NCBI RefSeq assembly: GCF_017310015.1
Contig: NZ_CP022297.1
Coordinates: 992,001 to 1,056,000, forward strand
DNA length: 64,000 nt
Reading direction: 5' to 3'
DNA from: Marinobacterium iners
GTDB taxonomy: Bacteria; Pseudomonadota; Gammaproteobacteria; Pseudomonadales; Balneatricaceae
Both the position numbers and the translations under genes were made by a program. Shown here one piece after another: positions 33,535 to 42,359 of the stretch. Numbering within the stretch: the stretch's first letter is position 1; each line of letters begins with the position of its first letter. The notes beneath the pieces are model-generated. The model had not been told where the DNA came from. It did no database searches and saw nothing but the letters and a program-made list of their open reading frames with translations.

Positions 33535-34320
33535 ATGGATAAGCAACAGATTCAAGCCTGCGGCGACGAGCTTTACCAGGCAATGGTCGACCGCAAGCCG
33601 GTACGCCCGCTGACTGAACGCTTCAGCGATATCACCATTGATGACGCCTACCACATTTCCCTGCGCATGCTGGAACGCCGTATCGAAGCCGGTGAGCGAG
33701 TGATCGGCAAGAAGATCGGTCTGACCTCCAAGGCGGTGCAGAACATGCTCAAGGTTGGCCAGCCGGACTTCGGTTACCTGACCGACTCTATGGCGTTCAG
33801 CCAGGGCGAAGAGATGCCTATCTCCGAGCGTCTGATGCAACCCAAGGCTGAAGGTGAGATCGCTTTCATCCTGAAAAAGGACCTGATGGGCCCTGGCATC
33901 ACCAACGCTGATGTACTGGCAGCGACCGACTGCGTTATTCCCTGCTTTGAAGTGGTGGACTCCCGTGTCGAGAACTGGGAGATCAAAATTCAGGACACCG
34001 TGGCGGACAACGCTTCCTGTGGTCTGTTTGTACTGGGTGACCGTGCTGTTGATCCGCGCAAGGTCGATCTGGCGACCTGTGGCATGGTGGTTGAGAAAAA
34101 CGGTTCCATCATCAGCACCGGTGCCGGTGCCGCAGCATTGGGCAGCCCGGTGAACTGTGTTACCTGGCTGGCCAACACTCTGGGTCAGTTCGGCATTCCG
34201 TTGAAGGCCGGTGAAGTGATTCTGTCCGGTTCCCTGGTTCCGCTGGAGCCGGTCAAGGCCGGTGATTTCATGAGTGTCAGCATCGGTGGCATCGGCAGTG
34301 CGTCTGTCCGTTTCATCTGA
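33535..34320 (+). CDS. xylJ: 2-oxopent-4-enoate hydratase
   Basis: A 261-residue hydratase that adds water to 2-oxopent-4-enoate to form 4-hydroxy-2-oxovalerate. 'GKKIGLTSKAVQNML' and the metal/active-site region 'PKAEGEIAFIL' followed by 'PCFEVVDSRVENW' are family markers shared with the decarboxylase XylI encoded further down. It starts 11 bp after xylF. Confidence 0.92.
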   Translation: MDKQQIQACGDELYQAMVDRKPVRPLTERFSDITIDDAYHISLRMLERRIEAGERVIGKKIGLTSKAVQNMLKVGQPDFGYLTDSMAFSQGEEMPISERLMQPKAEGEIAFILKKDLMGPGITNADVLAATDCVIPCFEVVDSRVENWEIKIQDTVADNASCGLFVLGDRAVDPRKVDLATCGMVVEKNGSIISTGAGAAALGSPVNCVTWLANTLGQFGIPLKAGEVILSGSLVPLEPVKAGDFMSVSIGGIGSASVRFI

Positions 34321-34350
34321 TCGGTCCCGTTGATTACAGGAGTACGAAAC

Positions 34351-35262
34351 ATGAGCAAAAAACTCAAAGCGGTCATCATTGGCCCGGGTAACATCGGCAC
34401 CGACCTGCTGATGAAAATGCAGCGTTCCGAGTGGATCGAGCCGGTCTGGATGGTGGGTATCGACCCCGAGTCCGAAGGCCTCAAGCGTGCCGCCGAAATG
34501 GGCATCAAGACCTGCGCCACCGGCGTGGACGGTATCCTGCCGCACATCATTGAAGACGATATCCGTGTCGCTTTCGACGCCACCTCCGCCTATGTCCATG
34601 CCGAGAACAGCCGCAAGCTGAACGAACTGGGCGTGATCATGGTTGACCTAACCCCCGCCGCCATCGGCCCGTTCTGCATCCCGCCGGTCAATCTGACCGA
34701 CCATGCCAAGAACCTGGAGATGAACGTCAACATGGTCACCTGCGGTGGCCAGGCCACCATCCCGATGGTCGCGGCGGTCAGCCGCGTGCAACCGGTTGAA
34801 TACGGCGAGATCATCGCCACCGTCTCCTCCCGTTCCGTAGGCCCGGGCACCCGTCAGAACATCGACGAGTTCACCCGCACCACGGCCGGTGCCGTTGAAA
34901 AGGTCGGCGGTGCCAAAGAGGGCAAGGCGATCATCATCATCAACCCTGCCGAGCCACCGCTGATGATGCGTGACACCATCCACTGCCTCACCGAGAGCGA
35001 GCCGGATCAGGCCGCCATCACCGAGTCCGTCCACGCCATGGTGAAAGAGGTACAGAAATACGTACCGGGTTACACCCTGGTCAACGGCCCCGTGTTTGAT
35101 GGCAACAAGGTCTCCTGCTTCATGCAGGTGGAAGGGCTGGGCGACTTCCTGCCCAAGTACGCCGGCAACCTGGACATCATGACGGCTGCTGGTCTGCGCA
35201 CCGCCGAGATGTTTGCTGAAGAAGCGGCCAACGGCACCATCACACTGCCGGCACGCGGCTAA
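34351..35262 (+). CDS. xylQ: Acetaldehyde dehydrogenase (acylating)
   Basis: A 303-residue enzyme converting acetaldehyde, NAD+ and CoA to acetyl-CoA. It forms a channelling complex with the aldolase encoded next. The Rossmann start 'AVIIGPGNIGTDLLMKM' and the catalytic Cys in 'NMVTCGGQATIP' are clear. The start 34351 follows CAGGAG; the open frame begins seven codons earlier. This gene and the next use more C-ending codons than their neighbours. Confidence 0.93.
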   Translation: MSKKLKAVIIGPGNIGTDLLMKMQRSEWIEPVWMVGIDPESEGLKRAAEMGIKTCATGVDGILPHIIEDDIRVAFDATSAYVHAENSRKLNELGVIMVDLTPAAIGPFCIPPVNLTDHAKNLEMNVNMVTCGGQATIPMVAAVSRVQPVEYGEIIATVSSRSVGPGTRQNIDEFTRTTAGAVEKVGGAKEGKAIIIINPAEPPLMMRDTIHCLTESEPDQAAITESVHAMVKEVQKYVPGYTLVNGPVFDGNKVSCFMQVEGLGDFLPKYAGNLDIMTAAGLRTAEMFAEEAANGTITLPARG

Positions 35263-35276
35263 GGGGAGAACAGAAC

Positions 35277-36305
35277 ATGAACCTGAACGGCAAAAAAGTA
35301 ACCCTGCACGACATGAGCCTGCGCGATGGCATGCATGCCAAGCGCCACCAGATCAGCCTGGACGAAATGGTCAGCATCGCCTCGGCGATGGACGAGGCGG
35401 GCATGCCACTGATCGAAGTCACCCACGGTGACGGCCTCGGCGGTCGCTCACTGAACTACGGCTTCCCGGCCCACAGCGACGAAGAATACCTCAGCGCCGT
35501 CGTGCCCAAGATGAAAAACGCCAAAATCTCCGCGCTGCTGCTGCCGGGGATCGGTACCGTTGACCACCTGAAAATGGCCCGGGACTGCGGCGTCTCCACC
35601 ATCCGTGTGGCCACCCACTGCACCGAAGCGGATGTATCCGAACAGCACATCGGCATGGCCGCCAAAATGGAAATGGACACCGTTGGCTTCCTGATGATGG
35701 CGCACATGGTCAGCCCGGAGAAGATCCTGGAACAGGCCAAACTGATGGTCAGCTACGGCGCCAACTGCATCTACGCCACCGACTCCGCCGGCTACATGCT
35801 GCCGGATGACGTCACCGCCCGCATCGGCCTGCTGCGTGCAGAACTGCCGAAAGAGGTCGAAGTCGGCTTCCACGGTCACCACAACATGGGCATGGCGATC
35901 GCCAACTCCCTGGCCGCGATCGAAGCCGGTGCCTCACGCATCGACGGCTCCGTAGCGGGTCTGGGTGCCGGTGCTGGTAACACCCCGCTGGAAGTGTTCT
36001 GCGCCGTGCTGGATCGCATGGGCGTCGAGACCGGCGTTGACCTGTACAAGATTATGGATGTGGCGGAAGACCTGATCGTACCGATCATGGATCAGCCGAT
36101 CCGTGTCGATCGCAACGCCCTGACGCTGGGCTATGCCGGTGTGTACTCCTCGTTCCTGCTGTTCGCGGAACGTGCGGAGAAAAAATACGGCATCTCGGCG
36201 CGCGACATACTGGTCGAGTTGGGCCGTCGCGGCACCGTAGGCGGACAGGAAGACATGATTGAAGACCTGGCACTGACCATGGCGAAAGAGAAGGGGTTGA
36301 TCTAA
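35277..36305 (+). CDS. xylK: 4-hydroxy-2-oxovalerate aldolase
   Basis: A 342-residue metal-dependent aldolase of the HMGL/DRE-TIM group that splits 4-hydroxy-2-oxovalerate into pyruvate and acetaldehyde. 'LHDMSLRDGMHAKRHQ' carries the metal-binding Asp and active Arg, and 'VGFHGHHNMGMAIANS' the metal-binding His pair. It pairs with XylQ. Its stop overlaps the xylI start (TAATG). Confidence 0.93.
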   Translation: MNLNGKKVTLHDMSLRDGMHAKRHQISLDEMVSIASAMDEAGMPLIEVTHGDGLGGRSLNYGFPAHSDEEYLSAVVPKMKNAKISALLLPGIGTVDHLKMARDCGVSTIRVATHCTEADVSEQHIGMAAKMEMDTVGFLMMAHMVSPEKILEQAKLMVSYGANCIYATDSAGYMLPDDVTARIGLLRAELPKEVEVGFHGHHNMGMAIANSLAAIEAGASRIDGSVAGLGAGAGNTPLEVFCAVLDRMGVETGVDLYKIMDVAEDLIVPIMDQPIRVDRNALTLGYAGVYSSFLLFAERAEKKYGISARDILVELGRRGTVGGQEDMIEDLALTMAKEKGLI

Positions 36306-37111
36306 TGGCTGAAGTATACGAGAACAAACTGACACCGGCACAGATTGAAGAGCTGGCGATTCACTGTGAAAACGCCGAGCTGGAAGCCTATGAGATCACC
36401 AAGATCACGGACGATTATCCTGAAATGACCTACAAGGATGCCTTCGACATCCAGTGGGAAATTCGTCGCCGCAAGGAAGAGCGTGGCCACAAGATCGTTG
36501 GCATGAAGATGGGCCTGACCTCTTGGGCCAAGATGGCGCAGATGGGTGTCGAGCAGCCCTGCTACGGCTTCCTGGCCGACTACTTTAGCGTACCTGAGGG
36601 TGGCGAGATTAAGCACGATGAGCTGATCCATCCGAAGATCGAGGCTGAATTGGCGTTTGTACTGAAACACGAACTGAAAGGCCCGGGCGTCCACATCGGT
36701 GATGTGCTGCGCGCAACCGATTTCGTCATGCCGGCCGTTGAAGTGATCGACTCGCGCTACAAGGATTTCAAGTTCGACCTCAAGAGCGTGATTGCCGACA
36801 ACTCCTCTTCCAGCCGCTTCGTCACCGGCGGCCGCATGGCCGACATCGCCGATGTGGACCTGAAGAACATCGGTGTGGTCATGGAGATCAACGGTGAAGT
36901 GGTTCAGACCGGTGCCGGCGCTGCCGTACTGGGTCATCCGGCGGCTTCCGTTGCCATGCTCGCCAACATGATGGCCGACCGTGGCGAAAGTCTGCCCGCG
37001 GGCAGCTTCATCATGATCGGTGCGATCACCGCAGCGGTGCAGGTGAACAAGGGTGACGCCTTCACCGTACGCTATCAGGGTCTGGGTACTCTGAGCGGCA
37101 AGTTCGTCTGA
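36305..37111 (+). CDS. xylI: 4-oxalocrotonate decarboxylase
   Basis: A 268-residue protein homologous to XylJ, which decarboxylates 2-oxo-3-hexenedioate in complex with the hydratase. 'GMKMGLTSWAKMAQMGV' and 'HPKIEAELAFVL' are the family markers. It overlaps xylK by one base. Confidence 0.92.
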   Translation: MAEVYENKLTPAQIEELAIHCENAELEAYEITKITDDYPEMTYKDAFDIQWEIRRRKEERGHKIVGMKMGLTSWAKMAQMGVEQPCYGFLADYFSVPEGGEIKHDELIHPKIEAELAFVLKHELKGPGVHIGDVLRATDFVMPAVEVIDSRYKDFKFDLKSVIADNSSSSRFVTGGRMADIADVDLKNIGVVMEINGEVVQTGAGAAVLGHPAASVAMLANMMADRGESLPAGSFIMIGAITAAVQVNKGDAFTVRYQGLGTLSGKFV

Positions 37112-37121
37112 GGAGGCCACC

Positions 37122-37313
37122 ATGCCGGTAGCACAAATCCATATCATGGAAGGGCGCTCGGATGAGCAGAAAGAGCAGCTGATCGCGGAAGTGACCAGCG
37201 CGATTGCTCGCTCACTCGACTCCCCCGAGGCCAATGTCCGGGTCATCATTACCGAGATGCCGAAACAGCATTTCGGTATCGGTGGCCAGTCGGCCAAGAA
37301 GCTGGGGCGTTAG
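37122..37313 (+). CDS. xylH: 4-oxalocrotonate tautomerase
   Basis: A 63-residue tautomerase. Met-Pro at the start exposes catalytic Pro-1, and arginines at about mature positions 11 and 39 ('EGRSDEQK' and 'NVRVIITEM') complete the site. It isomerises 2-hydroxymuconate to 2-oxo-3-hexenedioate. Last gene of the meta operon, followed by terminators. Confidence 0.93.
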   Translation: MPVAQIHIMEGRSDEQKEQLIAEVTSAIARSLDSPEANVRVIITEMPKQHFGIGGQSAKKLGR

Positions 37314-37319
37314 CGCCCC
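37304..37319 (+). terminator. Hairpin overlapping the xylH stop
   Basis: GGGGCG (37304-37309) pairs with CGCCCC (37314-37319) around TTAG, which includes part of the stop codon. No U-tract; probably a message-stabilising stem ahead of the true terminator. Confidence 0.5.
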
Positions 37320-37363
37320 AGCCAATGCAACATCGTTTTAACTCTCGTTGACTGTAGCTTTTA

Positions 37364-37390
37364 CCCCGCCACTGGCGGGGTTCTTTTTTA
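37364..37390 (+). terminator. Intrinsic terminator of the meta operon
   Basis: CCCCGCC-ACT-GGCGGGG followed by TTCTTTTTTA: a compact GC-rich stem and a good U-tract. Confidence 0.9.
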
Positions 37391-37446
37391 TTGGGGAACT
37401 ACACGTTCTGCTGCCTTGGCCTTGTTAGGACGCTTGACATATACTG

Positions 37447-37463
37447 GTACGGAAACTCCGTAC
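37447..37463 (+). promoter_or_regulatory. Palindromic operator before the toxin-antitoxin pair
   Basis: GTACGGA-AAC-TCCGTAC is a perfect 7-bp inverted repeat that ends 14 bp before the antitoxin ATG. A TATACT -10 hexamer sits directly before it at 37440-37445. The layout fits autorepression by the antitoxin-toxin complex. Confidence 0.65.
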
Positions 37464-37477
37464 ATGAAGGTGCTGTT

Positions 37478-37750
37478 ATGGACACGATCAGTGTAAACAA
37501 ATTTAGAGACAACCTGAAAGGCTTTGTAGAACAAGTGGTTAACAGACATGAGCCACTCAAGGTAACTCGACGAGCCGGAGAGGCTTTCGTTGTAATGAGC
37601 GCCGATGACTGGGAGAGAGAACAAGAAACACTTCATGTTCTCCAAAACCAGAGCCTCATGCAACAGATTGCCCACTCTCTGGAAACCCACAACCGCGACA
37701 AAGGCTATATACCGACTGAAGAGCAAATGAATGAGATCACTGGTATTTGA
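37478..37750 (+). CDS. yefM: Antitoxin, Phd/YefM family
   Basis: A 90-residue antitoxin. 'MDTISVNKFRDNLKGFVEQV' and 'PLKVTRRAGEAFVVMSADDW' form the DNA-binding YefM fold; the C-terminal part should wrap the toxin. The start at 37478 fits family length and lies just after the operator; an upstream frame is open. It overlaps the toxin gene by 20 bp. Confidence 0.88.
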   Translation: MDTISVNKFRDNLKGFVEQVVNRHEPLKVTRRAGEAFVVMSADDWEREQETLHVLQNQSLMQQIAHSLETHNRDKGYIPTEEQMNEITGI

Positions 37751-38003
37751 AGGCAACACCTGGGAAGCGTATGAAACTATGCGCGAGAAGGACAAACAAT
37801 TGCACAAGGCTTTGTGTAAATTACTCAAGGAAATGCTGCGTTCAAACGATCCTGCTTCAGGATTGGGGAAGCCTGAACCACTTAAGTACAACCTCTCTGG
37901 CCTCTGGTCCAAACGGATATCACAAAAAGATCGTTTGATATATCGGTTTGACGAAAAGTCCATTTATATCTTCGCTATTGGTGGTCACTATGATCAGCCC
38001 TAA
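37731..38003 (+). CDS. yoeB: YoeB-family mRNA interferase toxin
   Basis: A 90-residue ribosome-dependent RNase of the RelE fold. 'GKPEPLKYNLSGLWSKRIS' and 'DRLIYRF' are near-diagnostic. The catalytic set Glu49, Arg68, His86 and Tyr87 matches E. coli YoeB Glu46, Arg65, His83 and Tyr84. It is translated from within the end of the antitoxin gene. Confidence 0.88.
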   Translation: MRSLVFEGNTWEAYETMREKDKQLHKALCKLLKEMLRSNDPASGLGKPEPLKYNLSGLWSKRISQKDRLIYRFDEKSIYIFAIGGHYDQP

Positions 38004-38207
38004 CGTCGCTGTAAATTGTGTGCCGGAGCAACGGGATAGCACCTGGTGACGATCACCCTGCGGGGGCGGTCAGTAGGGAGCTACTGCGAAGCGGTTTCGT
38101 TCAACTATTGCTTTCAGCGATCAACTGCATAGTCAGTGGTGATTAGACGCTGTGTGTTGCGTGGCGCTAAGATAAAGTGACATATCCACATGATTGGAGC
38201 TGTTGTC

Positions 38208-39137
38208 ATGGATCAGGTTCAGGCGCCCGACTATTCGTTCAAGGATGTATTGTGGCGAGAGATACGCCAGCACCGCACGGCAGCCATCGGGATGGCGGTT
38301 GCGGTGGTGGCTGTACTCTTGCTGCTGTTACAGAACAGCCTTGTTGAAATTCAAAATGGCGGCGGAGAGCGTTTTGGTAATGCCATGCTGGGTGGACTGG
38401 GGGGCTTTGTCTCGACTGCTGTGGGGGCAAGCCTTGCGTTGCTGCTGCGGGATATAAAGGCCAGAACGCAGGATACCATGCTGGGGTTCGCCGCGGGTAT
38501 GATGCTGGCGGCCAGTGCATTTTCGCTGATTCTGCCGGGTATTGAGGCTGCTGAGCGCCTGGTCAGTGTGGAGTATATTGCGGCTGCAGTCGTGATTACC
38601 GGTATGGGGTTGGGTGTGTTGCTTATGCTGGGGCTGGACAAGTTCACGCCGCATGAACACGAGAACGAGGGGCCCTGTGGTCCGGGGTGCGAGCGAATAG
38701 GCCGAGTCTGGCTGTTCTTTCTGGCCATTGCACTGCATAACCTGCCCGAAGGGATGGCGATCGGGGTCAGTTTTGCCGACAACGACTTGAGTGTGGGTAT
38801 GCCACTGACAATGGCTATTCTGTTCCAGAATGTTCCCGAAGGGTTGGCGGTTGCCTTGGCGCTCAGAGCGGCCATGTTGAGTCCCGTGATGGCTGCCATT
38901 GTCGCCTCGGGTACAGGCTTAATGGAGCTGCTGGGAGCGTTCCTGGGTATCGGTATAGCGGGAGGTTTGCCTCTGGCCTATCCGGTTGGGCTGGGGCTTG
39001 CTGCAGGGGCCATGATTTTTGTGGTATCACATGAGGTCATTCCCGAAACTCACCGCAACGGCCATCAGACACCGGCCACGCTTGGCCTGATGGGCGGTTT
39101 CGCTGCCATGCTGGTGTTGGATACCGTATTGGGATAG
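38208..39137 (+). CDS. ZIP-family metal transporter
   Basis: An inner-membrane protein of about 309 residues with eight or so helices. The metal-binding helices read 'HNLPEGMAIGVSFAD' (helix IV) and 'FQNVPEGLAVALAL' (helix V). A His/Cys-rich loop 'HEHENEGPCGPGC' lies between helices III and IV. It would carry zinc or iron. GGAG lies eight bases before 38208, so this start is preferred over 38190. It has no evident tie to the catabolic genes, although the oxygenases need iron. Confidence 0.87.
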   Translation: MDQVQAPDYSFKDVLWREIRQHRTAAIGMAVAVVAVLLLLLQNSLVEIQNGGGERFGNAMLGGLGGFVSTAVGASLALLLRDIKARTQDTMLGFAAGMMLAASAFSLILPGIEAAERLVSVEYIAAAVVITGMGLGVLLMLGLDKFTPHEHENEGPCGPGCERIGRVWLFFLAIALHNLPEGMAIGVSFADNDLSVGMPLTMAILFQNVPEGLAVALALRAAMLSPVMAAIVASGTGLMELLGAFLGIGIAGGLPLAYPVGLGLAAGAMIFVVSHEVIPETHRNGHQTPATLGLMGGFAAMLVLDTVLG

Positions 39138-39162
39138 GCGGACCGGGCCGGGTTGCCTCTGT

Positions 39163-40170
39163 TCAGAGGTTGAACCTGGCCTTGGCCTGAGTTTCGGATG
39201 GCGTTTCACCGAACATTTTTCTGTATTCAGTTGAAAAGCGTCCCAAATGATTGAAGCCCCAACTGAATGCCAGAGTGGAAATGCTCTCTTCACCTGTGCA
39301 TCTAATAATATCGGTACGAACACCTTCCATTCGGATGCGTTTTAAATAGGCAGTGGGTGGAACACCGATATAGCGTTTGAAATCAGAATATAACTTGTTT
39401 CGTGAAACCCCTGATATCCACTCAATATCATCAATATGTATTTCGTTGCGAGCATTCAACTTAAGGTAGTCAATGGTTTTAATCAGGTAAGAGGGAAGTT
39501 TGCTGTGAATCGCACGCTTGATTTCATCTGAATAGTTGTGTGGTTGTGAGGTCAGAATGCCTTTGATCAGGGCCTGCTCGATGTCACGAATAAAGGCAGG
39601 GCTGTTATACAGGCTATCAGGGTTGGACAGCTCGCTCTCAATATAGTGAATGGTACGCCACCAGGCACTGGATGCACCGATGTTCGCATCCATTTTTGAT
39701 TCAAAGATCAAGGGTTTGCTGATACTTTGTCCAATCAGGGATTCCAGGCCAAGCTCCATGGCCTGGCGGGAAATTCGTACCAGCGTTTTACGGCAGTTGC
39801 CACTGATTCGCAGCTCGCAGGCATTGGCCGGCGAGATGATGACGCCACTGGTTACATTGGACTGAACCGTATTATCACCCGTATCCAATTCCTGGAATCC
39901 GCTGACCGGAAGGCTGATGCTATAACTGTTGTTGAGATCTTCAACTTTAACGGTAACGTCTGTGCCGTATTCAATATGACCAATAGCCGTTGTCGTCGAG
40001 TTTAATACATTACCAATATACCTGAAATGCATTTTATTTGCATTGTGGACTTTCAGCTCATGTGGGCCGCATATATTGGACATCCAGGATATGGCATCAC
40101 CCGCATCACGAATATCCGCAATAATCTTTGTGGGACCAGTACTTCCCAAATCGTAGTTTTTATTCAGCAT
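39163..40170 (-). CDS. AraC/XylS-family transcriptional regulator (AntR-like)
   Basis: A 335-residue regulator with an AraC-binding-like N-terminal domain. The C-terminal DNA-binding region has 'IDDIEWISGVSRNKLYSDFK' and 'STLAFSWGFNHLGRFSTEY', ending 'FGETPSET'. It is divergent from the antABC operon with a 267-bp gap, so it is most likely its anthranilate-responsive activator (inference from position). It is paralogous to the AraC proteins at 16357 and 47288. Confidence 0.87.
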   Translation of the reverse strand: MLNKNYDLGSTGPTKIIADIRDAGDAISWMSNICGPHELKVHNANKMHFRYIGNVLNSTTTAIGHIEYGTDVTVKVEDLNNSYSISLPVSGFQELDTGDNTVQSNVTSGVIISPANACELRISGNCRKTLVRISRQAMELGLESLIGQSISKPLIFESKMDANIGASSAWWRTIHYIESELSNPDSLYNSPAFIRDIEQALIKGILTSQPHNYSDEIKRAIHSKLPSYLIKTIDYLKLNARNEIHIDDIEWISGVSRNKLYSDFKRYIGVPPTAYLKRIRMEGVRTDIIRCTGEESISTLAFSWGFNHLGRFSTEYRKMFGETPSETQAKARFNL

Positions 40171-40322
40171 CGAACAACCAGTTTTAATTACTATAAATAT
40201 TCAGGTCTGTTGGGTTATTGCTTGAACCACTTTTTAATCTAGCACCCGGCGTGCAAAGGGGTCAAGGTTTGGCCGGCTGGCGCTTCAGCAATGGATTCAA
40301 CCAGACGAGGGAGGGGAAAAGA

Positions 40323-40350
40323 GGATAGATCTTCTCGAAAATGCGGATAG
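40323..40350 (+). promoter_or_regulatory. GGATAG direct repeats upstream of antA
   Basis: GGATAG at 40323-40328 and 40345-40350 are 22 bp apart, the same spacing as the GGATA cores before the porin gene. The TGCA half of each box is not conserved here, so this is a weaker XylS-like site. It lies 88 bp before the antA start. Confidence 0.45.
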
Positions 40351-40437
40351 CTCCACCGTGCGCGGCTCTGGTCTTATGTACAGGACGAAAGAAACGGCGG
40401 GTGTGGTTACTGGCTCGCCACCAAAGGAGACCTGAGT

Positions 40438-41823
40438 ATGAATAATAACAAACAGACCCTTGAGAGCTGGCGCGACAGGATTGAGTCCGCGCTTGACTAC
40501 CGTCCTGATGACAAGACCTACCGAGTGGCTCGTGAGATCTTCACTGATCGAGAACTGTTCGATCTCGAGATGGAATTGATCTTTGAGAACACCTGGATTT
40601 TTGCCTGCCACGAAAGCCAGGTTGCCAACCCCAACGACTTTTTCACCATGAAGGCTGGCCGTCAACCGATGATCATCACCCGTGATGCCAAGGGTGAAAT
40701 TCATGCGCTGCTCAACGCCTGTCAGCACCGTGGTGCAACCCTTACGCGTGTGTGCAAGGGCAATCAGTCCACGTTTACCTGCCCATTCCATGCCTGGTGC
40801 TACAAGACCGATGGCAAGCTGGTCAAGGTCAAGGCGCCTGACGAGTACCCAGCGGACTTTGACAAGTCTACCCGCGGCCTGCGCAAGGCACTGGTCAGCA
40901 ATTACAAGGGCTTTGTCTTTATCAACCTGAATACCGAGTCGGCCCAGTCGCTGGAAGAATTTTTGGGTGATGCAAAGATCGGATTCGACATGATGGCCGC
41001 CCAGTCTCCCACAGGCGAACTTGAAGTACTGCCGGGTGCTTCGTCCTACACCTATGACGGCAACTGGAAGCTGCAGAACGAAAACGGTTTGGACGGTTAC
41101 CATGTCAGTACCGTGCACTTCAATTATGTTGCTACCGTGCAGCAGCGTCAGCAGCAGGAAGCCGCCAAATCCAACGAAGCCCGTAAAACCCTGGATTACA
41201 GCAAGCTGGGAGCCGGTGACAAGGAAACCGATGATGGCTGGTTTGCATTCAAGAATGGCCACACCATCCTGTTCAGTGATATGCCCAACCCTGACGTGCG
41301 ACCGGGCTATGCCTCGGTGATGCCGCGACTGGTTGAAGAGTATGGTCAGGCACGTGCCGAGTGGATGATGCATCGCCTTCGCAACCTGAACATCTATCCC
41401 AGCCTCTTCTTCATGGATCAGATCAGCTCTCAGCTGCGTGTTATTCGCCCTGTGGCCTGGAACAAAACGGAAGTACACAGTTTCTGCCTGGGCGTGAAGG
41501 GTGAATCGGATGCTGACCGTGAGAACCGTATCCGCCAGTTCGAGGACTTCTTTAATGTCTCGGGTATGGGAACGCCGGACGATCTGGTCGAGTTTCGTGA
41601 AGCCCAGATCGGCTTTGAAGGGCGTGCAGAGCGCTGGAATGACATCTCGCGCGGTTGTGAAAACTGGACAGCAGAGCCCACGGTTAATACCGAGGCACTG
41701 GGCATCAGCCCGGTGCTGACCGGTACCGAGTTTACTCAGGAAGGCCTGTACGTGAATCAGCATTCCGCGTGGCAGCGTTATCTGCTCGAAGGTCTGGCAG
41801 CCAAGGCAAAGAAGGAGGGTTAA
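40438..41823 (+). CDS. antA: Anthranilate 1,2-dioxygenase, large subunit
   Basis: A Rieske oxygenase of 461 residues that converts anthranilate to catechol with loss of CO2 and ammonia. Rieske ligands are Cys95/His97 (CQHRG) and Cys115/His118 (CPFHAW). The iron site has His222 and His227 with bridging Asp219 and an Asp in 'MDQISSQ'. The 'CPFHAWCYK' and 'QNENGLDGYHVSTVH' stretches agree with Acinetobacter AntA rather than BenA (CPFHGW, 'AENGADGYHV'). First gene of antABC-xylE-dctPQM. Confidence 0.92.
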   Translation: MNNNKQTLESWRDRIESALDYRPDDKTYRVAREIFTDRELFDLEMELIFENTWIFACHESQVANPNDFFTMKAGRQPMIITRDAKGEIHALLNACQHRGATLTRVCKGNQSTFTCPFHAWCYKTDGKLVKVKAPDEYPADFDKSTRGLRKALVSNYKGFVFINLNTESAQSLEEFLGDAKIGFDMMAAQSPTGELEVLPGASSYTYDGNWKLQNENGLDGYHVSTVHFNYVATVQQRQQQEAAKSNEARKTLDYSKLGAGDKETDDGWFAFKNGHTILFSDMPNPDVRPGYASVMPRLVEEYGQARAEWMMHRLRNLNIYPSLFFMDQISSQLRVIRPVAWNKTEVHSFCLGVKGESDADRENRIRQFEDFFNVSGMGTPDDLVEFREAQIGFEGRAERWNDISRGCENWTAEPTVNTEALGISPVLTGTEFTQEGLYVNQHSAWQRYLLEGLAAKAKKEG

Positions 41824-41826
41824 GCA

Positions 41827-42315
41827 ATGAGCAATGTTATCCAGAGCATCGAGCAGTTCCTGTACCGCACATCCGAATATTGTGATCGTCAGCAGTGGGA
41901 TGAATACCTGGCAGCGTTTGACGAGAGTGCCGAGTTTCATATGCCGCAATGGGATAGCGAGCATGTGTATACCACAGACCCCAAGCGTGAAATGTCTCTG
42001 ATCTATTACCCGAATCGGGCCGGGCTAGAGGACCGAGTGTTCCGTATCCGTACCGGCAAAAGTGCAGCCTGTACCCCGATGCCGCGCACTGTGCACCTGA
42101 TCAACAATGTTCAGGCGGAACAGCAGGAAGATGGGCAGTGGAAGGCCAGAGTCAATTGGGTCACCCATTTCTACCGCTTTGGCGAAGCCGAATGCTTCTT
42201 TGGCTGGGCGGAATACCGTCTGCGTGAAGAGGGCAATGACTGGAAGATCACAAGCAAGCGCTCCATCGTGTTGAATGACAAAATCCGCCATGTGCTGGAT
42301 TTCTACCATGTCTGA
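41827..42315 (+). CDS. antB: Anthranilate 1,2-dioxygenase, small subunit
   Basis: A 162-residue beta subunit starting 3 bp after antA. 'EFHMPQWDSEHVYTTDPKRE' and 'LIYYPNRAGLEDRVFRIRTG' match the AntB type. It shares the arrangement and fold of BenB but is clearly a different paralogue. Confidence 0.92.
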   Translation: MSNVIQSIEQFLYRTSEYCDRQQWDEYLAAFDESAEFHMPQWDSEHVYTTDPKREMSLIYYPNRAGLEDRVFRIRTGKSAACTPMPRTVHLINNVQAEQQEDGQWKARVNWVTHFYRFGEAECFFGWAEYRLREEGNDWKITSKRSIVLNDKIRHVLDFYHV

Positions 42316-42332
42316 GCACCGCAAGGTGCTCA
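42313..42332 (+). promoter_or_regulatory. Intercistronic hairpin between antB and antC
   Basis: TGAGCACC-GCAA-GGTGCTCA, a perfect 8-bp stem with a GNRA tetraloop; its first three bases are the antB stop codon. It has no U-tract. Position matches the benB-benC hairpin although the sequence differs. Confidence 0.72.
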
Positions 42333-42359
42333 TGATCCCCGAAAGAAGTGGTGAGTAGT

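Noticed and set aside
40297..41964. 555-codon open frame on the minus strand
   Set aside because: Opposite antA; low-complexity His/Gln/Thr-rich product typical of antisense frames.
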